DNA of 64,000 nucleotides from positions 3,397,001 through 3,461,000 of the forward strand of contig NZ_CP061769.1 of the NCBI RefSeq assembly GCF_011420305.2, in the 5' to 3' direction. Shown here piece by piece: positions 1 through 8,136 of the stretch (the stretch's first letter is position 1; every line of letters begins with the position of its first letter). The notes under the pieces were generated by a model, which saw only the letters and a program-made list of their open reading frames with translations, was not told the origin of the DNA and made no database searches. This stretch comes from Nocardioides ochotonae. GTDB lineage: Bacteria > Actinomycetota > Actinomycetes > Propionibacteriales > Nocardioidaceae. The translations under genes and the position numbers were made by a program.

Positions 1-1308
1 GAGGTCCCACTTCTGCGCCAGCGTGAGCACCGGCAGCAGCTCGGTCACGTCGGGACCGATCATGTGCGCGCCGAGGATCTCGTTGTGCTCGGCGTCGGCG
101 ACCACCTTGACGAAGCCGACGGCCTCGCCGAGGCCCTGCGCCTTGCCGTTGGCGGCGAAGGGGAAGGTCGCGGTCTTGACGTCGTAGCCGAGCTCCTTGG
201 CCTGCGCCTCGGAGTAGCCGAACGAGCCGATCTGCGGCGAGCAGTACGTCGCGCGCGGGACCATGTCGAAGTCGACCGGCATGGTCTCGACGCCGGCGAT
301 GGTCTCGACCGCGACGATGCCCATGGCCTCGGCGACGTGGGCGAGCATCATCTTGCCGGTGACGTCGCCGATGGCGTAGACGTGCTCGACGTTGGTGCGG
401 CCGTACTCATCGATCGCGATCGCGCCGCGCTCGGTCAGCTCCACGCCGGTGTTCTCCAGGCCGTAGCCCTCCAGGCGCGGGGCGAAGCCGAAGGCGGCCA
501 GCATCTTGTCGGCCTCGAGGACCTGGCTGTCGCCGCCCTGGGCGGGGCTGACGGTGACCTTGACACCGGAGCCGGTGTCCTCGACGTTCTCGACCTTGGT
601 GGAGAGCAGCACCTTGATGCCGAGCTTCTTGTAGTGCTTGAGCAGCTCCTTGGACACGTCGGCGTCCTCGGTAGGGACCATCCGGTCCAGGAACTCCACG
701 ATCGTCACGTCGACGCCGAAGTTCTTCATCACGTAGGCGAACTCGACGCCGATCGCGCCGGAGCCGCCGATGATGATCGAGCCGGGCAGCTCGGAGTCGA
801 GGATCTGCTCCTCGTAGGTCACGACGTTGGCGCTGCGCTTCATGCCGGGCAGCATCCGCACGGTCGCGCCCGAGGCGATGATCAGGTCGTCACAGGTGTA
901 GGTGGTGACGCCGTCCTTGCCCTTGACCTCGATGGTCTGCTTGCCGTCGCGCTCGCCCTGGAGGGTGCCCCAGCCGTCGATCTCGACGATCTTGTTCTTC
1001 TTCATCAAGAAGTGGACGCCCTTGACGATGCCGGCCGAGACCTGGCGCGAGCGGGCGTGGGTGGGGCCGTAGGCCATCGTGGCGTCGCCCTCGATGCCGT
1101 ACTTCTTCTTCTCGTGCGTGAGCGTGTGGGCGAGCTCGGCGTTCTTCAGCAGCGCCTTGGAGGGGATGCAGCCGACGTTGAGGCAGACACCGCCCCAGTA
1201 CTTCTCCTCCACCACGGCAACCGACTTGCCGAGCTGGGAGGCGCGAATCGCGGCCACGTATCCACCGGGGCCGGCACCAAGGACGAGGACATCGAAGTGG
1301 GAGCTCAC
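1..1308 (-). CDS. lpdA: Dihydrolipoyl dehydrogenase (E3), C-terminus cut by window edge
   Basis: Flavoprotein that reoxidises the lipoyl groups of 2-oxoacid dehydrogenase complexes, passing electrons to NAD+. The GTG start at 1308 gives an N-terminal FAD-binding GAGPGG motif (residues 11-16) and the redox-active disulfide Cys42/Cys47 in the [14 protein letters not shown] block. A second dinucleotide fold ([11 protein letters not shown]) and the AIGDVTG FAD motif follow. The frame is open for 436 codons to position 1; family members have about 460, so roughly the last 25-30 residues, including the catalytic His-Glu pair (HPTxxE), lie outside the window. A TACGCT -10 box 7 nt upstream of the GTG suggests a leaderless mRNA. 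The gene is divergent from the cyclotransferase-like gene. Identity is secure from the motifs. Confidence 0.96.
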   Translation of the reverse strand, partial: MSSHFDVLVLGAGPGGYVAAIRASQLGKSVAVVEEKYWGGVCLNVGCIPSKALLKNAELAHTLTHEKKKYGIEGDATMAYGPTHARSRQVSAGIVKGVHFLMKKNKIVEIDGWGTLQGERDGKQTIEVKGKDGVTTYTCDDLIIASGATVRMLPGMKRSANVVTYEEQILDSELPGSIIIGGSGAIGVEFAYVMKNFGVDVTIVEFLDRMVPTEDADVSKELLKHYKKLGIKVLLSTKVENVEDTGSGVKVTVSPAQGGDSQVLEADKMLAAFGFAPRLEGYGLENTGVELTERGAIAIDEYGRTNVEHVYAIGDVTGKMMLAHVAEAMGIVAVETIAGVETMPVDFDMVPRATYCSPQIGSFGYSEAQAKELGYDVKTATFPFAANGKAQGLGEAVGFVKVVADAEHNEILGAHMIGPDVTELLPVLTLAQKWDL

Positions 1309-1315
1309 GGGCCTT

Positions 1316-1321
1316 AGCGTA
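1316..1321 (-). promoter_or_regulatory. -10 box of lpdA, leaderless type
   Basis: On the reverse strand TACGCT stands 7 nt before the GTG of lpdA. This leaves no room for a Shine-Dalgarno site, so transcription probably begins at or next to the start codon. Confidence 0.5.
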
Positions 1322-1364
1322 GGGCTGTCGCGTGCGTCACCCCAAGGCGGGCCGCGGCGGGCAC

Positions 1365-1370
1365 TAACCT
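1365..1370 (+). promoter_or_regulatory. -10 box of the cyclotransferase-like gene, leaderless type
   Basis: TAACCT ends 7 nt before the GTG at 1378. There is no purine-rich ribosome binding site between them. The spacing fits a transcript starting on the start codon and supports this GTG as the real start. Confidence 0.45.
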
Positions 1371-1377
1371 GTCGGAC

Positions 1378-1830
1378 GTGACGCTGTACGCCGCCTACGG
1401 GACCAACCTCGACCCCGCCCGGATGGGCGAGCGCTGCCCTCACTCGCCGCTGCGCACGACCGGCTGGCTCCAGGGGTGGCGGCTGACCTTCGGTGGGGAG
1501 GAGCACGGTTGGGACGGCGCACTGTCCACGATCGTGCAGGACCCCTTCGAGCAGGTCTTCGTCGCGGTGTACGACGTGACCCGCGAGGACGAGGCCAACC
1601 TCGACGGCTGGGAGTCCGCCGACCTGGGCCTCTACCGCAAGACCAAGGTGCGGGTCGCGACGATGACCGGCGAGCTCGTCACCTGGACCTACGTGCTCGA
1701 CGACTACGAGGGCGGGCTGCCCTCCGCGTCGTACCTCGGCGTGTTGGCCGACGCCGCCGAGGCTGCCGACGCCCCCGCGGACTACGTGGCCGCGCTGCGC
1801 CGGCGACCGTGCCGCTCCACCGGCCTGTGA
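1378..1830 (+). CDS. Gamma-glutamylcyclotransferase-like protein
   Basis: A 150-residue protein of the GGCT-like fold. The N-terminus [13 protein letters not shown] matches the family's YGSNL substrate-binding loop, and LDGWES (about residues 76-81) fits the region holding the catalytic acid. Family members cleave gamma-glutamyl peptides to 5-oxoproline, but many bacterial copies have no tested substrate, so the reaction is inferred from the fold. It is cytosolic, with no signal or membrane segment. The GTG start is fixed by the TAACCT box 7 nt upstream. It lies between divergent lpdA and PNP. Confidence 0.75.
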   Translation: MTLYAAYGTNLDPARMGERCPHSPLRTTGWLQGWRLTFGGEEHGWDGALSTIVQDPFEQVFVAVYDVTREDEANLDGWESADLGLYRKTKVRVATMTGELVTWTYVLDDYEGGLPSASYLGVLADAAEAADAPADYVAALRRRPCRSTGL

Positions 1831-1913
1831 CCGGGGCTCGCCGGCACCTCTGCTGAATTCGTGAGCGCGGGGGTCTTGCGTCCACGAATCCCCTTCCGGG
1901 GCCACGCCGGGCT

Positions 1914-1919
1914 TACGCT
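1914..1919 (+). promoter_or_regulatory. -10 box of PNP gene, leaderless type
   Basis: TACGCT ends 6 nt before the GTG at 1926, with no ribosome binding site between. It decides the start of the phosphorylase gene. Confidence 0.5.
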
Positions 1920-1925
1920 TCCTCG

Positions 1926-2726
1926 GTGAACGAGCAGTCTCCTTACACCCTGGCCGACGAAGCCGCCGCGCGGCTCGCAGAACTGACCGGCGTCGAGCGT
2001 CACGACGTGGCGCTCGTGCTCGGCTCCGGCTGGCTCCCCGCCGTCGACGCGCTGGGCGAGGCCACCGCCGAGATCGCCACCACCGACCTTCCCGGCTTCA
2101 GCGCCGCCGCGGTCGCCGGGCACTCGGGCAAGATCCGCTCGGTGCGCGCCGGTGACCGCAACCTGCTGGTCTTCCTCAGCCGCACCCACTACTACGAGGG
2201 CCGTGGCGTCCCGGCCGTCGTGCACGGCGTACGCACCGCCGCTGCGGCGGGCTGCCGCGCGATCGTGCTGACCAACGGCTGCGGCGGCCTCAAGGACACC
2301 TGGTCCCCCGGCACCCCGGTGCTGATCAGCGACCACATCAACCTCACCGGCCGCTCCCCCATCGAGGGCGCGAACTTCGTCGACCTGACCGACCTGTACT
2401 CCAGCCGGCTGCGGGCGATGTGCCGCGAGGTCGAGCCGACCCTCGACGAGGGCGTCTACGTGCAGTTCCCCGGCCCGCACTACGAGACCCCGGCCGAGAT
2501 CGGCATGGTCCGCGCGATCGGCGGCCACCTCGTCGGCATGAGCACCACCCTCGAGGCGATCGCCGCCCGCGAGGCCGGCATGGAGGTCCTGGGCATCAGC
2601 CTGGTCACCAACCTCGCCGCCGGCATCAGCGGCCAGCCACTCAACCACGAGGAGGTCCTCGAGGCCGGGCGCGCTGCGGCGACCCGCATGGGCGACCTCC
2701 TCGGCCGGATCGTCCCGCGGATCTGA
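1926..2726 (+). CDS. Purine nucleoside phosphorylase (trimeric, PNP/MTAP family)
   Basis: Phosphorolysis of purine (deoxy)nucleosides to base plus (deoxy)ribose-1-phosphate. The 266 residues match the trimeric family: phosphate loop GSGWLPAV near residue 37, GHSGKIR, the SRTHYYEG block, the SDHINLTG block and [13 protein letters not shown] in the base/ribose site. The GTG start has a TACGCT box 6 nt upstream. Two TetR genes follow 5 and 9 nt downstream of each other's ends, so read-through is likely. It belongs with pmm, deoC, add, deoA and cdd in a scattered nucleoside-salvage group in this window. Specificity (guanosine/inosine versus adenosine) cannot be read with certainty; the trimeric type usually prefers 6-oxopurines. 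Confidence 0.93.
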   Translation: MNEQSPYTLADEAAARLAELTGVERHDVALVLGSGWLPAVDALGEATAEIATTDLPGFSAAAVAGHSGKIRSVRAGDRNLLVFLSRTHYYEGRGVPAVVHGVRTAAAAGCRAIVLTNGCGGLKDTWSPGTPVLISDHINLTGRSPIEGANFVDLTDLYSSRLRAMCREVEPTLDEGVYVQFPGPHYETPAEIGMVRAIGGHLVGMSTTLEAIAAREAGMEVLGISLVTNLAAGISGQPLNHEEVLEAGRAAATRMGDLLGRIVPRI

Positions 2727-2731
2727 CTCCG

Positions 2732-3373
2732 ATGTCCTCCCAGACCACGCGCCAGGCGCTCATCGACGCCGCCTGCCGGGCGTTCGCCGAGAACGGCGTC
2801 GAGCGCGCCTCGCTGCTCGAGATCACCCGGCAGGCCGGCCAGCGCAACCGCGGCGCGGTGCACTACCACTTCGGCTCGCGCGCCGGGATGCTCGTGGCGG
2901 TCCTGGAGGAGCAGGTGGAGTTCCTGCAGGAGTGCGTCGGCGACCTGCTCGCCCGTGCCGAGGCCCGGCCGGGCGAGCTCGAGCCGCTGGTCGACGCCTT
3001 CGTCGAGCCGGCCGTGGCCCTCGCCGCCCAGGGGTGGAAGGGCCAGTGCTTGCTGCGCATCGTCGCCGAGCTGCTGGCCACCGAGTCCGAGACGTCGCTC
3101 CCGCCGGAGGTCTACCGGGTGATCGCCAGCACCCGGGTCTACGAGGTCTCCCGCCTGCTGGACAGCCAGCTCGCCGCGCTGCCCCCGGCGGTGCGCGAGC
3201 TGCGGACCACCCTCACCATCGGGTTCGCGGTGCGTGCGGTCGCCGAGCGGGCCAAGGGCCAGGTGGACTCCCCGCAGATCGGGTGGCTCGACGACGAGAC
3301 CTTCGAGGCCGACCTCAAGGCGATGTGCCTGGCGATGCTCAGCGTCGCGGCACCTGCTGGGTCGACCGGATAG
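2732..3373 (+). CDS. TetR-family transcriptional regulator (first of two)
   Basis: A 213-residue regulator starting at an ATG 5 nt after the PNP stop. The N-terminal helix-turn-helix is typical: ALIDAACRAFAENG, then ASLLEITRQAG, then RGAVHYHFGSR with the HYHF recognition helix at about residues 44-47. The remaining ~150 residues form the ligand-binding and dimer domain, with no recognisable effector. Tight spacing to PNP suggests co-transcription, but PNP need not be its target. The ligand and operator are unknown. Confidence 0.85.
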   Translation: MSSQTTRQALIDAACRAFAENGVERASLLEITRQAGQRNRGAVHYHFGSRAGMLVAVLEEQVEFLQECVGDLLARAEARPGELEPLVDAFVEPAVALAAQGWKGQCLLRIVAELLATESETSLPPEVYRVIASTRVYEVSRLLDSQLAALPPAVRELRTTLTIGFAVRAVAERAKGQVDSPQIGWLDDETFEADLKAMCLAMLSVAAPAGSTG

Positions 3374-3376
3374 CCT
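3371..3376 (+). promoter_or_regulatory. -10 box of second TetR gene, leaderless type
   Basis: TAGCCT overlaps the stop codon of the first TetR gene and ends 6 nt before the GTG at 3383. It suggests that the second regulator can be transcribed on its own as a leaderless mRNA. Confidence 0.45.
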
Positions 3377-3382
3377 GCGTCC

Positions 3383-3949
3383 GTGCCCCGCATCTCCGGC
3401 GATTCCCTCCAGCAGCACCGCGAGCTGCTGCACCGACGGGTCTTCGACGCCTTCGCCGCGCTGATGGGCGAGCACAGCTTCGATGCGATCTCGATGGCTG
3501 CCATCGCCCAGCGTGCCGAGATCGGCCGCACCGCGATCTATCACCACTTCCCCGACAAGGAAGCGGTGATGGTGGCGTTCGCCAGCCATGAGACCGCGCG
3601 CTACCTCGAGCAGCTCGACGACCTGCTCGACGGGATCGCGGAGCCCGAGGAGCAGCTGCGCGTCTACCTGCGCCACCAGCTCGCGGCCGGCGAGCAGTTC
3701 CACATGGGCCTGGGCACCCAGGTCTACGGCCTGCTCTCCGACGAGGCCCGCCGCGCGATCCGCGGCCACGTCGTCGCCGTCGAGGACGTGCTGCGCCGCA
3801 TCCTGGTCTCCGGGTCGGAGCGCGGCCGGTTCCGCATCGTCGACCTGGACAGCACCATGTCGCTGATCCACGCCTGCCTCAACCCGCGCCACCTCCCCGC
3901 CGACGCGATCGAGCGGTTCGTGCTCCGCGGCGTCGGGGCGGACGCCTGA
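3383..3949 (+). CDS. TetR-family transcriptional regulator (second of two)
   Basis: A 188-residue TetR protein whose DNA-binding half reads VFDAFAALMGEHSFDAIS, MAAIAQRAEIGRTAIYHHF, with the YHHF recognition helix near residue 54. The C-terminal domain differs from the upstream TetR, so the pair is not a recent tandem duplication of one regulator. Start is GTG, preceded by a TAGCCT box 6 nt upstream. No transporter or enzyme gene directly adjoins it; the heme cluster downstream is on the other strand. Target and ligand unknown. Confidence 0.85.
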   Translation: MPRISGDSLQQHRELLHRRVFDAFAALMGEHSFDAISMAAIAQRAEIGRTAIYHHFPDKEAVMVAFASHETARYLEQLDDLLDGIAEPEEQLRVYLRHQLAAGEQFHMGLGTQVYGLLSDEARRAIRGHVVAVEDVLRRILVSGSERGRFRIVDLDSTMSLIHACLNPRHLPADAIERFVLRGVGADA

Positions 3950-4069
3950 CGCTGCTCCCCTGTGGGCGACCCCGTGGCGGCGGCCGGCGGGCGGCGCTCA
4001 CAAACCGCGCAACTGCGCGGAAGAACACCGACTCCGAGCCAGCGGGCGGTGACGTCCGCGCCCGGACGT

Positions 4070-4108
4070 ACGACGGCCCCGGCACTCGCGGAGTGCCGGG
4101 GCCGTCGT
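4070..4108. terminator. Strong bidirectional hairpin between TetR and heme operon ends
   Basis: Perfect 18-bp inverted repeat (left arm 4070-4087, right arm 4091-4108) with a GCG loop. It sits between the convergent ends of the second TetR gene and the heme-protein operon, so it can serve both. No long U-tract follows, as is usual in actinobacteria. Confidence 0.8.
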
Positions 4109-4128
4109 GATGTGACGAAGTCAGCGGG

Positions 4129-5490
4129 TCACTTGGTGACCTGGTACTGACGCTTGACCACGGTGGCCTTGTAGTCGGGGGTGGCGAGCAGCTTCACGGT
4201 GACGGTGTAGGTGCCCTTGGCGGCCTTGGCGAGCTTCACGTTGACCTTGCCGGCCTTGGTGAGCTTGACCGTGCGGACGGCGCCGACCTTCTTGGCGCCC
4301 TTCTTCACGGTGACCTTGGCCTTGCCCGTGGCCTTGCCGTACTTTCCGCCGAAGGTGACCGCGACCTTGCCGGCCTTCTTGGTGGTCGGCTTGGTGAGGG
4401 CGACCTTGCTGGTCGCCTTGACCTTGGTGATGCGGGCCCACGGGATCGAGACCGGGGTGACGGTGTCCTGGGACGTCGTCGAGTGGGTGTGCGCGCGCCA
4501 GGTGTAGACGGCGTACTTCGCGCCCTTCTTCAGCTTGGCGGTCGGGACGTTCACGACCCGGGTGAAGGACCCGTCGACGATCTGGTCGCCGGTGACCCAG
4601 TCGATGCCGACCATCTGCGCCATGCCGGCGTCCATGTCGTCGAAGTCGATCTCGGCGCCGGCCGGCGCGACACCGACGTAGACGCCGTTGTCGCCCGGGT
4701 TGCCGTCGGTGGCGCTGAAGCCGCTGCCGGTGACCTTGAGGTCCACCCCCGAAGAGGGACGTGCGCCGGCGATGGAGGTGGTGATGCTCGGGGCGGCAAC
4801 GGCCACGTCGGCCTCGAAGGCGGCGACGGCCTTCTTGGCGTCCGAGCCGGCACCACTCGCATGGAAGTGCGCGCGGACGCCCGGCGTCAGCTGGGCGAGG
4901 AACTCCGGGTGGAAGGACTTGCCGTCGACCGGCTTGCCCGCGGCGAGGCCGAGCGCGACGGCGGTCTCGGAGTCGGCGGCCAGGACGCCGTCCCACTTCG
5001 GGGTGCCGCTCAGGGTGCCGTCCGCGAGCGTGGCCCCCGAGAACTCCGCGACCGTGACCCGGGCGGGCGTCGTCTCCGCCGGCTCGGAGGGCGCACCCTG
5101 CGTACCCGAGACGAGCGCGGTGATCTCCCCGTCGCCGGCCTCGTCGACAGTGATCGCCGGGTCCTCGACGCGGACGGAGTACATCGTGCCGAAGGCGCCC
5201 AGGACGCTGCCGCCGTAGGTCAGCGTCGTCAGGTCGCCCTCGGTCTCCGCGGACTCCGCGGCAAAGGTGATCGCCCCGTCGGCGAAGGTCGCACCGTCGG
5301 TGGCCGTGATCGCGGTGCCGGGGACGTAAGGAGCGGTGAAGTGCTCGATGAACTGCTGCGAGATCGACCAGCGCAGGGTGGGGGCGGTCTCCGCGGCCTG
5401 GGCGGCGGGGGCGATGGCGAGCCCGGCGGCGACGAGCGCGCCGGTGGCGCCGAGGGCCGCGAGACGGCGGCCTCGGGTCAGGTGGGACAT
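4129..5490 (-). CDS. Secreted HtaA-domain heme protein with Ig-like repeats
   Basis: Last gene of the heme-uptake operon, 453 residues. A Sec signal peptide (about 1-32, ending AAQAA) precedes an HtaA domain (about 38-210, beginning LRWSISQQF and including GGSVLGAF). A second beta-rich module follows (about 235-345, VTGSGFSATDG...GVYVG) and a Lys-rich Ig-like repeat (about 350-453). HtaA domains bind heme at the corynebacterial cell surface; the conserved Tyr and His ligands there appear here as EHF and as MYSV, so heme binding is not assured. There is no C-terminal anchor, so it is secreted or loosely attached. The ATG has an AAAGGAA site 4 nt upstream. It begins 35 bp after the stop of the other HtaA gene. 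Confidence 0.82.
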   Translation of the reverse strand: MSHLTRGRRLAALGATGALVAAGLAIAPAAQAAETAPTLRWSISQQFIEHFTAPYVPGTAITATDGATFADGAITFAAESAETEGDLTTLTYGGSVLGAFGTMYSVRVEDPAITVDEAGDGEITALVSGTQGAPSEPAETTPARVTVAEFSGATLADGTLSGTPKWDGVLAADSETAVALGLAAGKPVDGKSFHPEFLAQLTPGVRAHFHASGAGSDAKKAVAAFEADVAVAAPSITTSIAGARPSSGVDLKVTGSGFSATDGNPGDNGVYVGVAPAGAEIDFDDMDAGMAQMVGIDWVTGDQIVDGSFTRVVNVPTAKLKKGAKYAVYTWRAHTHSTTSQDTVTPVSIPWARITKVKATSKVALTKPTTKKAGKVAVTFGGKYGKATGKAKVTVKKGAKKVGAVRTVKLTKAGKVNVKLAKAAKGTYTVTVKLLATPDYKATVVKRQYQVTK

Positions 5491-5525
5491 GGGGTTCCTT
5501 TCAGCGGGAGGGTGGAGCGGTGGCG

Positions 5526-7013
5526 TCAGTGACGCCGGGAGACCGGGAGGAGGACCCCACCGGGAAGAATCAGGAGGAGGGCGCTGAGCAGCAGCGCGGC
5601 GCCGCCGGCCCACCACCACGGCGACCCGGAGCCGGCTGCGGCACCGGCGCTCGGCGCCGAGGCGACCAGCTGGGTCGAGGCGGGCAGGGTGCCGGTGCCC
5701 TCGGCGGTCGCGGTCCCGACCGCCCCGGCCGGGACGCCGACAAGCGGCTGCCCACCGGCCGGCTGCGAGCCGCTGACCGGCGCGGTGCCGCCCGGCAGCG
5801 CGCCGCCTGCGACCGGCGTACCGGCGGCCGGCGGCGGGGTGACGACCGGGTTCGACGGGGTCGCGGACGGCTCGTCGGTGGGGGTCGGCTGCGGCGGCGT
5901 GACCTCGCGGGCGGTCCAGCTGAACGTCATCGGCAGCGGCCGCTTGGTGCTGTCGGTCGACAGGCCGGTCGAGTACCAGAACTGGTCGGTGTTGAGCGGG
6001 ACCAAGTACTTCACGAAGCTCTGCGGGAAGGACCCCCAGTCCTCGCCCTCGGTGCGCTGCGGCTCGCTGCCGCCGCTGGTCCGCACCCCGTCGTACGCCG
6101 GCTGCACGGTCGTGCCGAGCTCGCCCAGGTCGACGTCGGGCAGGTCGGCGATGACCGCCTTGCGCTGCGTCGCCCGCTGCCACCGGGTGGTGTCGTTGCG
6201 GTCGGCGTAGAAGCCGCCCATCGTGGCGGTCACCTGGCCGACGCCGTCCTCGACCACCAGGCGCGGGTCGCTGATCGTGAAGACCGTGTTGCCGCCGTAG
6301 TAGACGACCGTGAAGGTGCCCTTCCAGGCGACCTCGGCGTCGCCGGAGGCGGGGTCGACGGTGCCGGTGCCGCCGCGGATCACCACGTGGTGATCGCTGA
6401 AGTCGCGCTCCATGTCGATCGCGGTGCGGCCGTCGGCGGTGGTGCCGAGCCCCTTCCACGTCGCCCGGGCGTAGCTGCCGTCGGGCCGTCGCTTCTGGAT
6501 CTCGGTGTTGCCCTGCGCGGCGCGCCACTGGTCCTGGCGAAGCTGCCGTCCGCCGCCACCGGGGTTGGCCACGCCGGCGGCGAGGAAGTTGATCGAGACC
6601 GGGTTGTGCGAGCGCGCGTTGCTCTGGTTGCTCACGCCCCAGCGGAAGACCGCCTCGCTCACCTCGAGGACACCGCTCTCCGGGTCCTCGGTGGGGTCCT
6701 CGGTGGGACCGGTCGTGGGCTCGCCGGTCGGGTCGGTGCTCGGCGGGTCCGAGGGGGTGGGCGTGCCGGAGGGCTCATCGGTCGGCCCCGTCGTCGGGTC
6801 GGCGGTCGGCCCCGTGGTCGGCCCCGTGGTGGGCCCCGTGGTGGGCCCCGTGGTGGGCCCCGTGGTGGGCACGGAGGTGGGGGACGACGTCGGCGCGGCC
6901 TCGACCGCGCCCGCTCCCCCGCCGACGGCGACGCCGAAGCAGGTCAGGGCGAGCGCCGCCGCACCCGCGGCGAGACCGCGACGGGCCAGGATGCGTCGGT
7001 CAGCTCGCCACAC
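5526..7013 (-). CDS. Membrane-anchored HtaA-domain heme protein with Pro-Thr stalk
   Basis: A 495-residue surface protein. An N-terminal signal sequence (about 1-40) is followed by a Pro/Thr/Gly-rich stalk (41-113, five consecutive TTGP units), an HtaA domain (about 117-330, starting FRWGVSNQ and containing FTVVYYGGNTVFTISDP), a Pro/Gly linker, a C-terminal hydrophobic helix (WWWAGGAALLLSALLLILPGG) and a basic end. The start chosen is the GTG at 7013, which overlaps the upstream stop and has GGAGG 7 nt before it; a GTG 18 nt further up is possible. Usual HtaA ligand Tyr and His sites read ARSH and YYGG. It is predicted to pass heme from outside to the HmuT lipoprotein. Confidence 0.82.
   Translation of the reverse strand: MWRADRRILARRGLAAGAAALALTCFGVAVGGGAGAVEAAPTSSPTSVPTTGPTTGPTTGPTTGPTTGPTADPTTGPTDEPSGTPTPSDPPSTDPTGEPTTGPTEDPTEDPESGVLEVSEAVFRWGVSNQSNARSHNPVSINFLAAGVANPGGGGRQLRQDQWRAAQGNTEIQKRRPDGSYARATWKGLGTTADGRTAIDMERDFSDHHVVIRGGTGTVDPASGDAEVAWKGTFTVVYYGGNTVFTISDPRLVVEDGVGQVTATMGGFYADRNDTTRWQRATQRKAVIADLPDVDLGELGTTVQPAYDGVRTSGGSEPQRTEGEDWGSFPQSFVKYLVPLNTDQFWYSTGLSTDSTKRPLPMTFSWTAREVTPPQPTPTDEPSATPSNPVVTPPPAAGTPVAGGALPGGTAPVSGSQPAGGQPLVGVPAGAVGTATAEGTGTLPASTQLVASAPSAGAAAGSGSPWWWAGGAALLLSALLLILPGGVLLPVSRRH
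6806..6869. repeat. 12-bp tandem repeat coding the TTGP stalk
   Basis: About five head-to-tail copies of a 12-bp unit (GTGGTGGGCCCC on the plus strand), nearly identical, inside the HtaA gene. Each codes for one TTGP. Such in-frame repeats can expand or shrink without breaking the frame. Confidence 0.75.
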
Positions 7014-8136
7014 GGCGCGACCTCCGCACACGCAGGAGCGTGAGCACGAGAGCGGCGAGCAGCACGACCCCGGCGGCGGCCGCGAAGATCACCGCGGCCC
7101 GGTCGGAGTCCTCCTCCTCGGTCGCGACCTCCTCGGCGTCCTCGGCCGAGGTCACCGCGAAGCTGACAGTGGGGGCGTCCTCGACGCCGAAGACCCGCAG
7201 CTCGTGGGTGCCGGGCCGGGTGTCGGCGGGCAGGCCGATCACGCCGGCGATGCCGCCGTCGGCGCCGACCAGGAACGGCCCGGCCGCCGCGGCCCCGTCG
7301 TCCAGGACGACGGTCACCTGGCGTCCGGCGGGCAGGCCACTGCCGGTGAAGGACAGCACGTTGCCGACCGAGGCGGAGGCCCGGTCGACCTCGAGCGCGG
7401 GCTTGGCGCCGCGCGCCGGCTTGCCGGTGCCGGGAGCGGTCGTGGGGGTCCCGGACGTGCCCGGGACCGTGGTCGCGCCGGCACCGGAGCCGGTGCTCGT
7501 CCCCGCACCGGACCCGGTCTCCGAGGACGTGTCCTCGGCGGCGGCGTCCTCGGAGCCGGCCGACTGCTCGGCGTACACCTCGCGCACCGGCAGCGGAGTG
7601 AAGGTCTCGTTGTTGGCGTTCTTGACGCCGTGGGCGCCGATCGTGATGACCCCGCAGGTGACCTCGCGGCAGTCGACCGTGCGCACCGACCCGTTGCGTC
7701 CGACGGCCTGGAAGACCGGGCCCGGGACGACGAGCTGGACCCGCCAGGAGCCGCTCTCGCTCATCGACCCGCCGTTGGCGGACGCGGCGGTGTCGGATCC
7801 GGGGAACGCGACGTAGCGCTGGTGTCCGGCGTTGTTCTTGGACTCGCTGTCGGGGACGTAGACGTAGTCCTCGCCCGACACACCGCCCTTGCTGGGCTGC
7901 CAGGCTCCGGAGACGGTGCCGAACCAGACGTAGACGCCGCCGTGGCCGCCCTTGACGGACTGGAAGCCGCTGCCGCTGACGGTCAGCGTGGTCGAGTAGC
8001 TGTCGTCGATCGCGGCGCTGCCGCGGTCGTTGACGACCGTCACCCGGCCGGCGGCGTGGGCCGGGGGCGCGGCGGCCGGGACGATGACGGCGGCGGTGGC
8101 CAGCGCCACGAGCGCGGCGCTCACACGGCGGAGCAC
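7000..8136 (-). CDS. Exported cell-surface protein of the heme-uptake operon (no HtaA domain)
   Basis: A 378-residue protein with a signal peptide (about 1-28, ending AHA), a beta-rich N-terminal module (about 30-190) with LTVSGSGFQSVKGGHGGVYVWFG, a Gly/Ser/Thr linker, a second Ig/IPT-like domain (about 245-325, LSFTGSGLPAGRQVTVVLD), and a C-terminal membrane helix (AAVIFAAAAGVVLLAALVLTLL) with an Arg-rich tail. Two Cys in the first module (DCREVTC) could form a disulfide. The GTG start overlaps hmuV by 16 nt and has AGGAGG upstream. Its position between hmuV and the HtaA genes points to heme capture or relay. The first module resembles the GVYV module of the secreted HtaA protein. Exact role unknown. 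Confidence 0.75.
   Translation of the reverse strand: MLRRVSAALVALATAAVIVPAAAPPAHAAGRVTVVNDRGSAAIDDSYSTTLTVSGSGFQSVKGGHGGVYVWFGTVSGAWQPSKGGVSGEDYVYVPDSESKNNAGHQRYVAFPGSDTAASANGGSMSESGSWRVQLVVPGPVFQAVGRNGSVRTVDCREVTCGVITIGAHGVKNANNETFTPLPVREVYAEQSAGSEDAAAEDTSSETGSGAGTSTGSGAGATTVPGTSGTPTTAPGTGKPARGAKPALEVDRASASVGNVLSFTGSGLPAGRQVTVVLDDGAAAAGPFLVGADGGIAGVIGLPADTRPGTHELRVFGVEDAPTVSFAVTSAEDAEEVATEEEDSDRAAVIFAAAAGVVLLAALVLTLLRVRRSRRVAS

Noticed and set aside
64..1317. 417-codon plus-strand open frame
   Set aside because: Shadow of lpdA on the opposite strand; the reverse strand carries full E3 motifs, and this frame is a low-complexity product of high GC.
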